Below are positions 35,279-46,547 of a DNA stretch of 64,000 nt, piece after piece. Numbering within the stretch: position 1 is the stretch's first letter; each line of letters opens with the position of its first letter. Position numbers and translations under genes: made by a program. The stretch comes from Leptodactylus fallax. Lineage: Eukaryota > Chordata > Amphibia > Anura > Leptodactylidae. Location: the NCBI GenBank assembly GCA_947044405.1, contig CAMRHE010000205.1, positions 3,100,001 through 3,164,000 of the forward strand, in the 5' to 3' direction. Under the pieces are notes generated by a model. The model did not search any database, was not told the origin of the DNA, and worked only from the letters and a program-made list of their open reading frames with translations.

Positions 35279-36510
35279 ACAGATGGCCCCATTACAGTCC
35301 ACGCCATACACAGATGGCCCCATTACAGTCCACGCCATACACAGATGGCCCCATTACAGTCCACGCCATACACAGATGGCCCCATTACAGTCCACGCCAT
35401 ACACAGATGGCCCCATTACAGTCCACGCCATACACAGATGGCCCCATTACAGTCCACGCCATACACAGATGGCCCCATTACAGTCCACGCAATACACAAA
35501 TGCCCCCATTACAGTCCTCGCCATACACAGATGACCCCATTACAGTCCTTGCCATACACAGATGCCCCCATTACAGTCCACGCCATACACAGATGCCCCC
35601 ATTACAGTCCTCGCCATACACAGATGGCCCCATTACAGTCCTCGCCATCCACAGATGGCCCCATTACAGTCCTCGCCATACAAAGATGCCCCCATTACAG
35701 TCCACGCCATACACAGATGGCCCCATAACAGTCCTCGCCATACACAGATGGCCCCATAACAGTCCTCGCCATACACAGATGCCCCCATTACAATCCTCGC
35801 CATACACAGATGGCCCCATTACAGTCCTCGCCATACAAAGATGCCCCCATTACAGTCCTCGCCATACACAGATGCCCCCATTACAATCCTCGTCATACAC
35901 AGATGACCCCATTACAGTCCTCGCCATACACAGATGCCCCCATTACAGTCCACGCCATACACAGATGGCCCCATTACAGTCCACGCAATACACAGATGCC
36001 CCCATTACAGTCCTCACCATACACAGATGGCCCCATTACAGTCCTCGCCATACACAGATGGCCCCATTACAGTCCTCGCCATACACTGATGCCCCCATTA
36101 CAGTCCTCGCCATACACAGATGACCCCATTACAGTCCCGCCAACACCGAGCCCCCATAACCCCCCCCCCCACACACAAAAGCCCCCCCCACACCCCCCCC
36201 CCAAAAAACCCCCCCCCCCCCCGCCAAAACCCCCACACACACCCCCTACACCACCAGGCCCATACCTCGCCTAATGCCCCCCCCGCCATACACTGATGCC
36301 CCCATTACAGTCCTCGCCACGCCGCCCCAACAGCCCGCATACACAGATGCCCCCATTACAGTCCACGCCATAAATAGATGCCCCCATTACAGTCCTCGCC
36401 ATAAATAGATGCCCCCATTACAGTCCTCGCCATACACAGATGCCCCCATTACAGTCCTCACCATACACAGATGCCCCCATTACAGTCCTCGCCAAACACT
36501 GATGCCCCCC
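35279..36510. repeat. 31-bp minisatellite (about 35 units)
   Basis: The unit is ACAGATGGCCCCATTACAGT plus CCACGCCATAC. About 27 near-perfect units run to 36131, with variants (GCCCCC for GGCCCC, CCTCGCC for CCACGCC). A C-rich decayed patch follows at 36132-36290, then about seven more units to 36510. Because 31 is one more than a multiple of three, the array reads open for 316 codons, but the product is only the repeat and is not a gene. Confidence 0.95.
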
Positions 36511-38906
36511 TTTAGAGCCTGCACCAAACAAGGAAAGGCAATATAAGAGTAAAAGCCACAGATGCCCAGCATAACAGTGACAACCAATTATGTCCCTCAC
36601 CCTTGCCAGTTTACCCTGCGGGTTTTCATCCCAGTTCCATTCAGTGACCAAGAACTGTGAAGGAAATATGTTGTGGTCTCACAATCCATGAACTAGCCCA
36701 GTACTTAGCTGCTTCACCCTTCAAGGTAGTAAAGGGAATGGTTGCCAGTCATTGTAACCTACAGGGCAGAACTTGATATTTGGCATTTCTTTCAGCCTTT
36801 GTAGAAGTTACAGAACAGAAGATGTCATGAATCTCCATGAATCTCACCATCCACAAGTGCAGTTAAATAATAATAAGAAGTATCGCTGCCATATAATGTT
36901 TTATATTGTAATTCACAAAAATACTAAAATCAAAGGGCTTGTCCAGCTGTACTCCCACCTAATCCGCCATTGGGGATGGAGACATACAATTGCACACTGG
37001 TTGCTCAGGTTATGAAAGCAAACCTCAAATGCTATTAAGTATCCTGAATGAGGCCCATTAACCATACAAGACCCTGCACAAAACAGAAATCTAATCCCAT
37101 CAATATTTGGGATGACCTTTTCCCTTTGCCTTCCATCAGTTCTTCTCAGTATTTGTAAACAGATTTTGAAGGAACTCGGCAGGGAGGTTGTGGTCTCGGG
37201 GCCACTGAAGGACATTATTGCTTGCCTGGGGGCCACTGAGGAGCATTATTAGGTGTCTGAGGACCACTAGGGAGAACGTACTGCGTGGTGGGCCACTGGG
37301 GAGAATGATACTATGAGGCCACTAAGGAAGCTTGGTGATAGTAAAAAACAAGTTTTTGTAAGTGCTGGGTGGAAAGTATAGGATGGTGTAGCTTGGGGGT
37401 GCATTCACATGGTGCAGTTACAATTGTATCAAAACGACAACAGAAAAATTATGTGGTTTTTGGTGAGATAAAAAAAAAAAAAAAAAAAAAACCTGTAGGT
37501 TTTCTGTCTTTTGGTACACATTATTTAGTATGGGTGCCCTGCCGTACTTTACCTCTGTCCTCCCTAAATTTATGCATTCATATGGAACCTGAGAAAAACA
37601 AAAATGGGGTACTTCATAGCGTACTACAGACATGTAGACTACTAAACACGCCCATCCTACAATCAGCTCCTCCCCCTGGGCAGTGTGAGGATCAACTGAC
37701 ACTGGATCAAATCACACTGCCCTTGGGGAGGAGCTGAATGCAGGATGGGCGTGTTTAGTGATGATGCAGCAGTGCTCAGTAATAGAAGAAAACTCCCCCT
37801 GTGCTCCAAGATCCTCATTTGAATAAAGAATAAAAGTGCTTATTCTCCGCATCCTTGGGGCTCTGAAATTTAAGAAAGGTATGGTTTTTATTCTGCTAAC
37901 ACCATTTACAGCACTATGGGAGCGGTTTAAAGTAGGTGGGGGCAATGATAGACTCCCTTTAAGTTACAACAGCTAGTGAGGAGCTCTGGGTGCTGTAACT
38001 TAACAAAACAGAGGCTTGAGAAAGAGGGGAAAGATAGGATCTACAGAGACCCACAGCATGCTCCCCTCCACATCCCTCTCTGCACCTGGGACAAGTGCCC
38101 ACCTGCCACACTCTGAATATCACAAAGTGTCCCTTAATCTCTCATTGCATGTGAGGTGCTCAAGGATGATAAGTGGACATATCTTTCCATACCTTAATGC
38201 TGCAACTATTCTGCTACACATATCTAATACATTACATACAGCAATACTCTGCTATCAGCTACTGTAATAGTACAACTCCCAACGTGTACTTCCAGATCAT
38301 ACCGAGTCCATGAGATAGACATATAACAGAAGCATTACTAAGCAGATAATAGCTTTTAACTAGAAATCTTCAGTTAGCTCAGAGCCAGGAGATGTTCAGG
38401 ACCAGTAGTGGTCTGATATCAGTCCAGCTAATATACATAAAACATTGTCTGCAGCTTAAGCTGGAAGCAATGATCACTTCCAGTAACTGGCTCCATAAAC
38501 CACGCTGAGCTGTCAATCTTCATACATGGAGTACAACCTGAGAACATTTCAAGCGTCTGGAGCGGATATTGCACAATCTGAGACCTTTGCACTTAATATA
38601 TGGAACTGAAAACAAGAGAGTTATCACAATGAAAAAAAGTGCACACTCAGGAGCTCAAAAACACAACACAGCAGAATCCCAAGGTATATATAACCTGGAC
38701 ACATGATTCACACTGACCACAAACAACATCATGAACAGGTCCTTGAAGCCTCCACACATAACCGAACAACCCAAGTGCCTGAGGACTAACACAACTTAAT
38801 GTGCAGTGTCCACCCCTGAAAATGACAGTGTTTTGTATCTACAAAAGGTTACATACTGGTGCTGTTTTTCTACTACAGAGCTCCAAATCCCCAGTATAAC
38901 CAAGAG

Positions 38907-39093
38907 CTAAAGGGGTTGTCCGACTGCTTTTAAAAACGTAATGTTGTGCTTACATAGGGGCAATAAGAGAAGCACGGAGCTGCTGATGCTAGACACCGAG
39001 GACTGGGCAGAGATGAGCACATTTTATATTGTATTCACCCTTTTTGTCGCAAAAAGTAAACTTTCAAAGAAAACAGTTGGATAACCCCTTTAG
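38907..39093. mobile_element. T2-like TTAA MITE, first of an abutting trio
   Basis: The left end is CTAAAGGGGTTGTCC; the reversed right end is CTAAAGGGGTTATCC. It is 187 bases long and non-coding. Confidence 0.7.
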
Positions 39094-39371
39094 ACTAAGG
39101 CCCCACGTGGCGTTCTGCAGCAAAAAGCGCAGGTTTCCTCTGCAGACTTTGTTTCAATTATACCTATGGGGAAACCGCCGGCATTTCCGTGGGTATAATT
39201 GACATGCTGCAATCGCCGCGTGTCCGCAGTGCGGTTTTTACCAAAAAGTGGGCATGGGATTCGCTAGAATCCCATCCTCTTTGCTCTGACTGTAAATCGC
39301 AGTGTTTTTCTCCGCAGTGTTTCCACCGGGGGCAAATCGCAGCATTTACGCCACGTGGGGCCCGGCCTTAA
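39090..39371. mobile_element. foldback MITE with E-box termini (GGCCCCACGTGGCG family), middle of trio
   Basis: The left end TTAGACTAAGGCCCCACGTG and the reversed right end TTAAGGCCGGGCCCCACGTG are inverted repeats. Inner blocks (GGTATAATTGACATGCTG) also match the other copies at 14638 and 17662. CACGTG stands at 39104-39109 and 39352-39357. Confidence 0.7.
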
Positions 39372-39631
39372 AGGGGTTTCCATCATTTACAAAAATTTAG
39401 CCCAGTGCATTGAATGGATGAGACAAACAAATAACCCCTACACCTCTTCAATTCCCCTCCGCTCCAGCGGTGCTGCTCTAGTGATCTCTGCTGGTCACTG
39501 CAGTGGTCATATGAAGGATGTATCACACAGGAGCACTGCAAACAGAAAGCAGATACCAGCAGAGCTGTTTTGTCCTTGGTTCTATACATAGTAGACTGAA
39601 CCTAATGTGACTTTCTGGAAAAACCCTTTAA
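39368..39631. mobile_element. T2-like TTAA MITE, third of trio
   Basis: The left end TTAAAGGGGTTTCC and the reversed right end TTAAAGGGTTTTTCC are flanked by TTAA on both sides. The left TTAA is shared with the middle element. Confidence 0.7.
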
Positions 39632-40082
39632 GGGATAGTATTGTGACTGCAGTCACCACTTGACAGGGCTAATGTGCTAACAGTAAACTATGTGACTATG
39701 AAGTTCATTGCTTCACAGTATGCAGTGGGCACCTAACTCCAAGAAATCAGGGTCTTTACTCATCCTGCAAGACTCACGTTGAGTGATGCGTTTGGGCCAG
39801 GGGGAAAGGTTGGTAAATCAGCCACATTTACCAGTCCAAACGCAGGTCTAAAGTGATCTCGGTGGCTGATGTGTGGACAGATGTAACCCAGCCTGAACAA
39901 AAGCCATCCGAAATGGCCCTGACTATTAACTGTACAACTATATTGACCCAACGAGATGAAAGGAAAAAAATAATTCTGGGGGTGCTTTATCAAACCTATA
40001 TCTATGCAGAGGGTTTGGAGCTCTGGATCAGAAAGAAGAGGTCCTGACTGTTATAAAGAGCAATAAACTGTGCTCATGCCCT

Positions 40083-40353
40083 TTAGATGGAGTCTGTCAT
40101 CTGAGCCCATTATATCAACTCAACACTGCTCTAGGTTTGAGCTATCGATGCTTTTGTCTCTTTGGAGCAACAAGGGTGTTGACACTTACCTGTATCGAGC
40201 AATGGCAACTTCCTCATTGCTCCAAAGAGCTTATTGGCAAAAACATCGATATCTCAGCGATTCACAAAGGGAAACCGCTGTTTGATTCAGGTGACCCTAC
40301 CCTATCTGCAGGTTGGGTTTATATGTTGGGGTCTGGTGAAATGCTCCCTTTAA
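40083..40353. mobile_element. TTAA MITE with foldback core, abutting the next
   Basis: It starts TTAGATGGAGTCTGTCATC and ends GGTGAAATGCTCCCTTTAA. Inside, TCGATG...CTTTGGAGCAA is mirrored by TTGCTCCAAAG...CATCGA. Confidence 0.55.
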
Positions 40354-40559
40354 AGGGAACCTGTCACTAAGCCTGGTGCCCCTAAACCAGCAGTCACTTC
40401 ACTGCACAATAAAGCAATGTGTATGTTCCCCGGCTGCAACTGCACAGAGCAAATGGATTTGAAGCCACTTACCGTAAAAAATGAGACTGGGGTCACCAGG
40501 TTTGGGGCATGAAACTCCAGCAGAACATTATTTTGGTTTAGGGGACAGTTTCCCTTTAA
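40350..40559. mobile_element. T2-like TTAA MITE
   Basis: The left end TTAAAGGGAACCTGTCAC and the reversed right end TTAAAGGGAAACTGTCCC are inverted repeats with TTAA on both sides. It is 210 bases long. Confidence 0.8.
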
Positions 40560-41339
40560 ACACAATCTCTTCCAAAGCTCCTTACAAACAGCAGTATATT
40601 ACTATAAGTGTGAGGGTAGGGTGAAGCTTCCTCTCCGGTCAAAATACCAAATTTTACCCAAACAGTCATTTAAACTGCAGATTAAGATTCTAAATGAGGC
40701 TACACTAAAAACAGAGGATGCTAAATAATCCCACTGGAACTACAGCCAGGCTGTTAGGAGCCGCCTTTACGGACTTCATCTGGCCGGGCAGGTTTTTTAT
40801 GTTATAAAAGTAATAAAACATAATACAAAAATAATACATAAATAAGATTACGTAAATTAGATACTGCGGTAATGAAACCCAAAATATTTAGCAGAATTGT
40901 AGTCGTACAACCATCCCACCCTCACAAATAAAAATAAATTACGGCAGTGGTGAAAAAATTTAATTTGCTTAATCCTTAAAGGGATAAAATCTGTGCTCAA
41001 TATTGATGCTGAGCGTCTCTACATTCTCCACAAAATAAAGAGGAGCTGGACCGTGCCCCCTACTCACACATCTCAATATGAGCATCACACACTCACTATA
41101 AGGGACACTACCCATAAATCACTGCAATACTATCCCTGTGCTGATATTATCACATATATCATAATATTGTCCCTCTCCTTCCCCCGTACTGACATTACTG
41201 CCCTAGTAATACCCTAGATTTATATTATTACCATACAGTGCCTGCTAGTTTACACAATGAATAACACAAGCCTCACTGCTTAGTTGTTCCTTCCTTACTC
41301 CTAGAGCTAAAGAATATAAAGTAAATGCTGTCCTTCTTC

Positions 41340-41500
41340 TGCCCCGTACTGACATTACTGCCCTAGTAATACCCCATCATAATACTGTCCCTGTACTGAC
41401 ATTACTGCCCTAGTAATACCCCATCATAATACTGTCCCTGTACTGACATTATTGCCCTAGTAATACCCCATCATAATACTGTCCCTCTCCTGCCCCCGTA
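41340..41500. repeat. 47-bp tandem repeat, about 3.5 units
   Basis: The unit includes GTACTGACATTACTGCCCTA and GTAATACCCCATCATAATAC. A single older copy lies near 41188-41215. It lies immediately downstream of the candidate promoter in the slc36a1 direction. Confidence 0.85.
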
Positions 41501-41686
41501 CTGCCACGATTGCCCTAGTAACACATGTATCACTATATTGTCCCTCTTCAGCCTCCGTACTGACACTATCCCCGCACCCGGTACGTACATGCTGGGCGCC
41601 CCGCAGTCTCGCCTCCTCAGGTTCTTCCTGCTCCTCCGCTCTGTCAGCTTCTCATCGTTATCTCCAGCTGCACACCACACACTACA

Positions 41687-41696
41687 GTCACGTGAG
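41687..41696. promoter_or_regulatory. CLEAR-like E-box GTCACGTGAG
   Basis: It matches the CLEAR consensus GTCACGTGAC at 9 of 10 positions. TFEB/TFE3 bind this motif at promoters of lysosomal genes, and slc36a1 is a lysosomal transporter gene. Binding is not shown. Confidence 0.5.
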
Positions 41697-41713
41697 GCTC
41701 AGGTCAGCTGATC

Positions 41714-41727
41714 GTCACCATGGCAAC
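41714..41727. promoter_or_regulatory. RFX-type X-box GTCACCATGGCAAC
   Basis: It fits the RFX consensus GTNRCC-N(0-3)-RGYAAC exactly with a 2-base spacer. It lies 17 bases from the E-box. Confidence 0.5.
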
Positions 41728-42519
41728 TCTCTGATTTTTTGATTTTTTTTTTGGCGCAACAAAAACTTTATTGTTCTTACAGTGTTTATTTAATTTTTAA
41801 CTCGAGTTTATTAACCACTTCCATACCAGATGCTTTACCCCCCCCTTCCAAACCAGTCTCATTTTTGTTTTTTTTTGTGCGGTTTTGAGGGCTGTAACAT
41901 TTTTATCATTTGTGTCATTCAACTAATTTCTGTGTCTTTGTCTTCTATGTTTCTGTGACACATAGGGCTTTGTTTTTATTTTTGCATGTGTTTTAATTTC
42001 TTTTTATATCCGGGAAAATATAAGCAAAAGAGGAGGGAAAACCTGTCTGTTTTTCACTTTTTTTTTTTTTTAATTTAATAACACAAAGTGCTACTAAAAA
42101 ACTTTCTAAAATAGTTTTTCCTCTCCATTACGGAAATTTTTATTTTTTATGGTGTAGTCGGAGGTGGGGCTATAACCTGTAATAAGGGCATTTTTTTTTT
42201 TTTTTACTCTTCTATTTATTTATTTATTTTACATTGTGTCCCCATAAGATCATAATAGACCTTTGGGGACATCTGATCACTTTTTTTTTTTGTTGGGGGA
42301 GGCTGATTTTCCCTGTAACTGTGGCTGGTACAGGGGCGTAAATACCGGGGTAGCCGCGGTAGCAGCTGCCACAGGGCCCGGGACATTAAAGGGCCCGAAG
42401 CCCTGTGGCAGCCACTACCGCAAACCCCACAAACACTGCTATCATTATACTCCGGGTCTGATCGGGGGGTATAATGATCGGAGGCCCAGGAGAGATGAAA
42501 CAACATAAAAAACACTGTA

Positions 42520-43297
42520 TGTAAGGATCTTGCCAACCATAGCAACCCTGACACTACTGCAGCGGTCTGGGAGGAAGGACAGAGACAAGTGAGCCCTAAT
42601 CTCACCCCAGCCACTGTCCCTTCCTATTGCCTCAGTTACCCTAAACGGTAAAAGGACAACTCGAAGACAAGCCCTATACTGGGAGGAAGGACAGAGACAA
42701 GTGAGCCCTAATCTCACCCCAGCCACTGTCCCTTCCTATTGCCTCAGTTACCCTAAACGGTAAAAGGACAACTCGAAGACAAGCCCTATACTGAAACTAT
42801 ACTGGATAAGTGACACAGAGAACAGGACAAGACAAAACAACACAGAAACAAAGTGAGCAAGCCAAGGGGTCAGTAACAAACGAGCAAAGAAGTACAAAGT
42901 CAAAATCCAAGAGAATAGTCAGAGGCAAGCCAAAGGGTCAGAGAATCAAGTAACAAAGTATCAAGGAATATAGTAAAGAGAGCTGACAAACACAAGTGCA
43001 ATAACCGGCGACCATGTGAGGGCTGACATCCTGTTTATAGAAAGTCTGGGACCAGCCCCCAGACCTGATAGGTACACAGGCCGTCAATCACACAGGCCAG
43101 GAAGAGATTAACTCTATACCGTCCAGAGAGAAATGTTCCTAATTACACGGGTGTGGCTTTACACAGCAAGGGAACTAGGACCATGTTCAGACTGAGCAGC
43201 AAGAAACCTACGCAAAGAATCAAACTGAACACGCCTCCTTCGCCACAGCGTGCAAGCGGAGGGTGGCGCAGAGACCCAAACAGGCAGAGACGTTACA
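42520..43297. mobile_element. solo LTR inside hAT copy A
   Basis: This 778-base insert is not in the sister copies. It begins TGTAAGGATC and ends ACGTTACA (TG...CA with short inverted ends), with the exact 5-base target duplication CTGTA at 42515-42519 and 43298-43302. Those features fit an LTR of a Gypsy or ERV-type element. It has no coding potential and no partner LTR in the window. A 112-base unit is duplicated in tandem at 42567-42790. Confidence 0.75.
42567..42790. repeat. 112-bp tandem duplication within the solo LTR
   Basis: Two near-identical head-to-tail copies (42567-42678 and 42679-42790), each starting CTGGGAGGAAGGACAGAG. LTR U3 regions often carry such duplications. Confidence 0.9.
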
Positions 43298-43982
43298 CTG
43301 TAACTTTCCTCTCCTGCGCTCCGCAGGCTTCGGGCCTGTTTGGTGACATCCCAGACATCAGCCAACGTCATTATGCGTCACGACGCCGGCCTGGGGCATA
43401 ATACTGTGTGCAGGGGCCACTATGGGGCATAATACTGTGTGCAGGGGCCACTATGGGGCATAATACTGTGTGCAGGGGCCACTATGGCACCTAATAGTGT
43501 GTGCAGGAATGCGGTTTGTGCGGGGGGGGTTGGAGGGGGGCGGTTCGGGGTGGGGTTGGGCGCAGCGGTTCACGGGGGGGGGGGCCCATGTCAAATGTTC
43601 GCCCTGGGGCCCAGCCATTCCTAGTTATGCCACTGGGCTGGTACATTTAGCCCCAGTTGCAGGAGGAATACAGCCTCCTGCCCGTTACTATAGAGCTGAT
43701 CTGCGTCCTGTAGGACCCAGCAAGTCTAACGCTGCACCCAGCGAATCACGTGGATCATTGAGCGCTGTATACACAGCGATTGGGGAAGGCAGGGAAGATA
43801 ATAAACCTTCCCTGTTTTCTCTCTGGGAGATCCGGCTGAAGTTACAGCCGGCTCCCCGTTTCAGTAGCTGGACGATTTCATGCAGCTGCTGAGTTCTGCT
43901 TGGACGTATCAGTACGTCCTTGCAGAACTAGAAAACCACCTTCTGGACGTATATAGTCTATGGGCGGTCCGGAAGTGGTTAA

Positions 43983-46547
43983 AACAAATATATATACTAA
44001 TAGATTATGTGTTACACGTTATTGTTGTGACAGGTTACACAATATGCTGTGTATTATCGTCACTAGGTGGTACTGTAATATAATATAATGGTCGTGTCTT
44101 CAGGATGCTTTATCTAGTCACATGGTGGCTCTGTTGTATCGCTAGACTTGTTTAACCTGTTCAGACCAAGTGGGGTTTTCTGGGCAAAAAAATCTTTTTT
44201 TTATAAAAAGGTCTGTTAGTACTGTTAATGGGTTAATAAGTGCACCCAAATACCTTTAGCAGTGTTTTGAGTGATTTCTGGTTTTCTCTGGGAGCTCCTG
44301 GCATCCTTTGCATTTGTTTACATGGGTAGCTTCCTGTTCTTTTAGCCTACAACTACCATGATGCATTTCTCTTCACTCAGATCCTCCTCTCACTCCCTCC
44401 CCCCTCACTCTCACATCCCTCCCTGTTTCCCTAGCTATCCCTACCTAACTAATTAACTCAGCCCATCCCCCCCACCCATCATACATACCTGTCTTCCTGT
44501 GCGGATCTTCTGGGCACAGGAGATCACTTCCTTCTCCTACCACATCTGCCAGCGCCTGCGCAATAGAGCCGGAGTGCCAGAGCCAGCCCCCTTGAAGGAA
44601 GTGACATTTAGTTCCCAGAAGATCCAGACATGAAGACAGGCAAGTTTGATAGGGTGGTAGTATTGGTGACGTTCCATTTCCGGAAACGGGGAAACAAAAC
44701 GTCAGAAAAAGTTCCTGGGGCGGTCACGTGATCGCCCCAGCGATATGGTTGAATATACATTTTTGATATAGTAAGTAAGTTAGAAGTTAGGCGGGCGGAG
44801 GGTGTTTACTTTAGTGTTAAAGTATCATTTTATCCCGGACAACCCCTTTAAATGTTTACACATTCAGGATGTGCCATTGGATCCTCAGTAGCACTAGTCA
44901 CATTGTTCATTTAGTATGCCAAATACACGACCTTTACAGATATTAAAGGGGTTGTCTCCCACTGCAGTCCTGTCCTGCTGCTCTGGGGTCTTGTTTTAGC
45001 AGAAGTCCCCGCCACACATGACGCTGAAGCCAATCACAGGTAGTAACGTCCCATGTCCTCTCCTTACACCGCTGATTGACTTCAGCAGTCATGTGCGGTG
45101 GGGACATCCTCTAAAATAAGACCCTGGGAGCAGCAGGACTGGACTGGTGAGTATGGTTTTTCTTTTATTTTTCACCTTCCTCACCCCAGTGCAAAAAAGA
45201 AAACAAAAAAAAAAAATGCTTATCTTGGACAACCCCTTTAAGCTGCAGTGCCTAAACCCCCATACCTCCCAACTATCAAAGGACTGAAAGAGGGGCAGAA
45301 TGTGAGGTGTGTGGTGCATGCTAGAATTATACGGCAACCATGTAAGTTGAGGGACAGTCCCCTCAGGGACTGTCCCTCACACCCCAGTTTGGGACTGTTA
45401 GGGTTAACTTTTTTTGAGGGCATAGATTGGTGCTGCCACTTTATTTATTTGAGAAAGGGGTCTGCGAACCCCAAAACATGTCATCTACTGCTAATAAAAA
45501 TCTGGACTTATTTATACCCAAAAAAAGAATATCCGCCTCTTACTACAAAGGGGTAATTGGGTAACAATAATTTAAAGGGATTTGCGCCAGAGCACCTTCC
45601 TGGAAAGTTTCTTCCATTACTGTATTTTATATATTTCACAGGGGTTCAACTTTTGGTTGGAATCCAGTGAAGAAAATTCTAAAGTCTGGCAGTTTGCCCT
45701 TAAGGTAACCCGAAGTACAACTCAGGGGTTTTGAACACCTGTGGTAATTACAAAAGGTGGGGTTTGGAAAAGATTGTATTCCTGTATTCTGTTGTAGCGC
45801 TCTGCATTCTGCAGGGAATAACCAAAACATTGATTGACTGCCAAGTAGCCCCAAGGACGTTGTATCTCATGTGATGGACAGAAAATCACGAGCTGAACAT
45901 AATGCTGTTTTACCCAATAATGTTAAATGTCAATTATTGCAAATTGAAACTTGGGTTTGGGCCATGCAGCCTATGTATAACAATGTGTCTGTTTGTGCCC
46001 AAAGGGAAAATGTTTTGATAAAAGGGTTAACCTATGGTTAAATGGAAAAGTAAAGTATAATGACAATGTGTATAATATTGGGTAATATATATGTGTAGAA
46101 TATTCAAACATATGAAGTTATGTCTTGTACTATGTTATGTTATGTTATTGTCTTGCCTGTTACCGTCACCTGAAATAAGGTATCCGCTAAAAGAGCAAAA
46201 AGGTGACTGTGAAAGATTCTGGTACTCCACAGCGTGGGTATGGCGGGTCACGGAGGGGGAGAAAGGGCCCACTCACCCTCCATCGCCAGAGCAGCCCACA
46301 GCACGGGGGTTTGAGAATCTTTATTCTAAAATGTCTAATCCCTAGTGCAAGCATTCAGGACACAAAGGGATTATGGGAATATTACAGGGAATATAATGAA
46401 TATTATTGCTGTGTTTATGTATCTATGTGTTTATGTATCTAGCTGATTATAACGTTCATAATCTGGTTTGCAAAGAAATTTATTAGAAGGAGGATGCTGA
46501 TGCAATGGAGAGGTACCAGGAAAGTGAGACAACACAGAGGTTAAGAG
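43983..46547. other. intergenic repeat stretch
   Basis: It contains a C-rich patch (44380-44500), a TTAA MITE end near 44840, the MITE at 44943-45241, and a module near 45440-45560 with CTGCGAACCCCAAAACATGTC followed by CTGCTAATAAAAATC, common as a repeat tail. The rest, 45560-46547, shows nothing I can name. Confidence 0.5.
44943..45241. mobile_element. T2-like TTAA MITE
   Basis: The left end TTAAAGGGGTTGTCTCC and the reversed right end TTAAAGGGGTTGTCC lie inside TTAA on both sides. It is about 300 bases long. Confidence 0.75.

Larger units (their letters stand above)
34700..41479 (-). other. slc36a1: probable slc36a1 5'UTR intron
   Basis: 6.8 kb between the start-codon exon and the candidate promoter. 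It holds a SINE 3' end (35106-35256), the 31-bp minisatellite (35279-36510), MITE runs (38907-39631 and 40083-40559) and a 47-bp tandem repeat (41340-41500). The stretches 36520-38900 and 40560-41000 contain an A run (37471-37490), an inverted pair of AATCACACTG/CAGCTCCTCCCC modules near 37660-37750, and nothing else I recognise. Confidence 0.55.
41480..41750 (-). promoter_or_regulatory. slc36a1: candidate slc36a1 promoter and non-coding first exon
   Basis: This is a compact G+C- and CpG-richer block, unlike its AT-rich surroundings and outside any recognised element. On the minus strand it carries an X-box GTTGCCATGGTGAC (41714-41727), then an E-box CTCACGTGAC (41687-41696). A purine-rich stretch follows, with a possible donor GTACGT around 41580-41590. 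No TATA box is evident. The position, upstream of an exon that begins five bases before the ATG, suits a 5' UTR exon. This is inference; exact start and donor are unknown. Confidence 0.45.
42331..43635 (+). mobile_element. hAT MITE with 31-bp array, copy A (contains solo LTR)
   Basis: It begins CAGGGGCGTAAATACC and ends GTTATGCCACTG, flanked by the exact 8-base target duplication GGCTGGTA (42323-42330 and 43636-43643). CAG...CTG ends and 8-base duplications are hallmarks of the hAT superfamily. It carries one hairpin (near 42445-42480), a CpG-rich segment and only about three 31-bp units (43395-43500). The second hairpin is missing. A solo LTR interrupts it. Confidence 0.85.
41811..43982. mobile_element. 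outer TTAA element (TTAACCACTTCC ends) hosting nested insertions
   Basis: The left end TTAACCACTTCC (41811-41822) and the reversed right end (43971-43982) are exact 12-base inverted repeats that include the TTAA target. The inner right part has GTCTATGGGCGGTCC. Its continuity is broken by the hAT MITE at 42331-43635. Confidence 0.6.

Noticed and set aside
35173..36274. Open frames up to 316 codons across the 31-bp array
   Set aside because: The unit is 31 bases with no stop in any of three frames, so a long open frame follows automatically. The peptide is only a repeated 31-mer and there is no gene context.
35279..36510. CRISPR array
   Set aside because: Units are directly adjacent with no unique spacers, and the DNA is vertebrate.
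45435..45560. End of a retroviral LTR (AATAAA near 45490)
   Set aside because: No TG...CA borders, primer-binding site or target duplication could be found.
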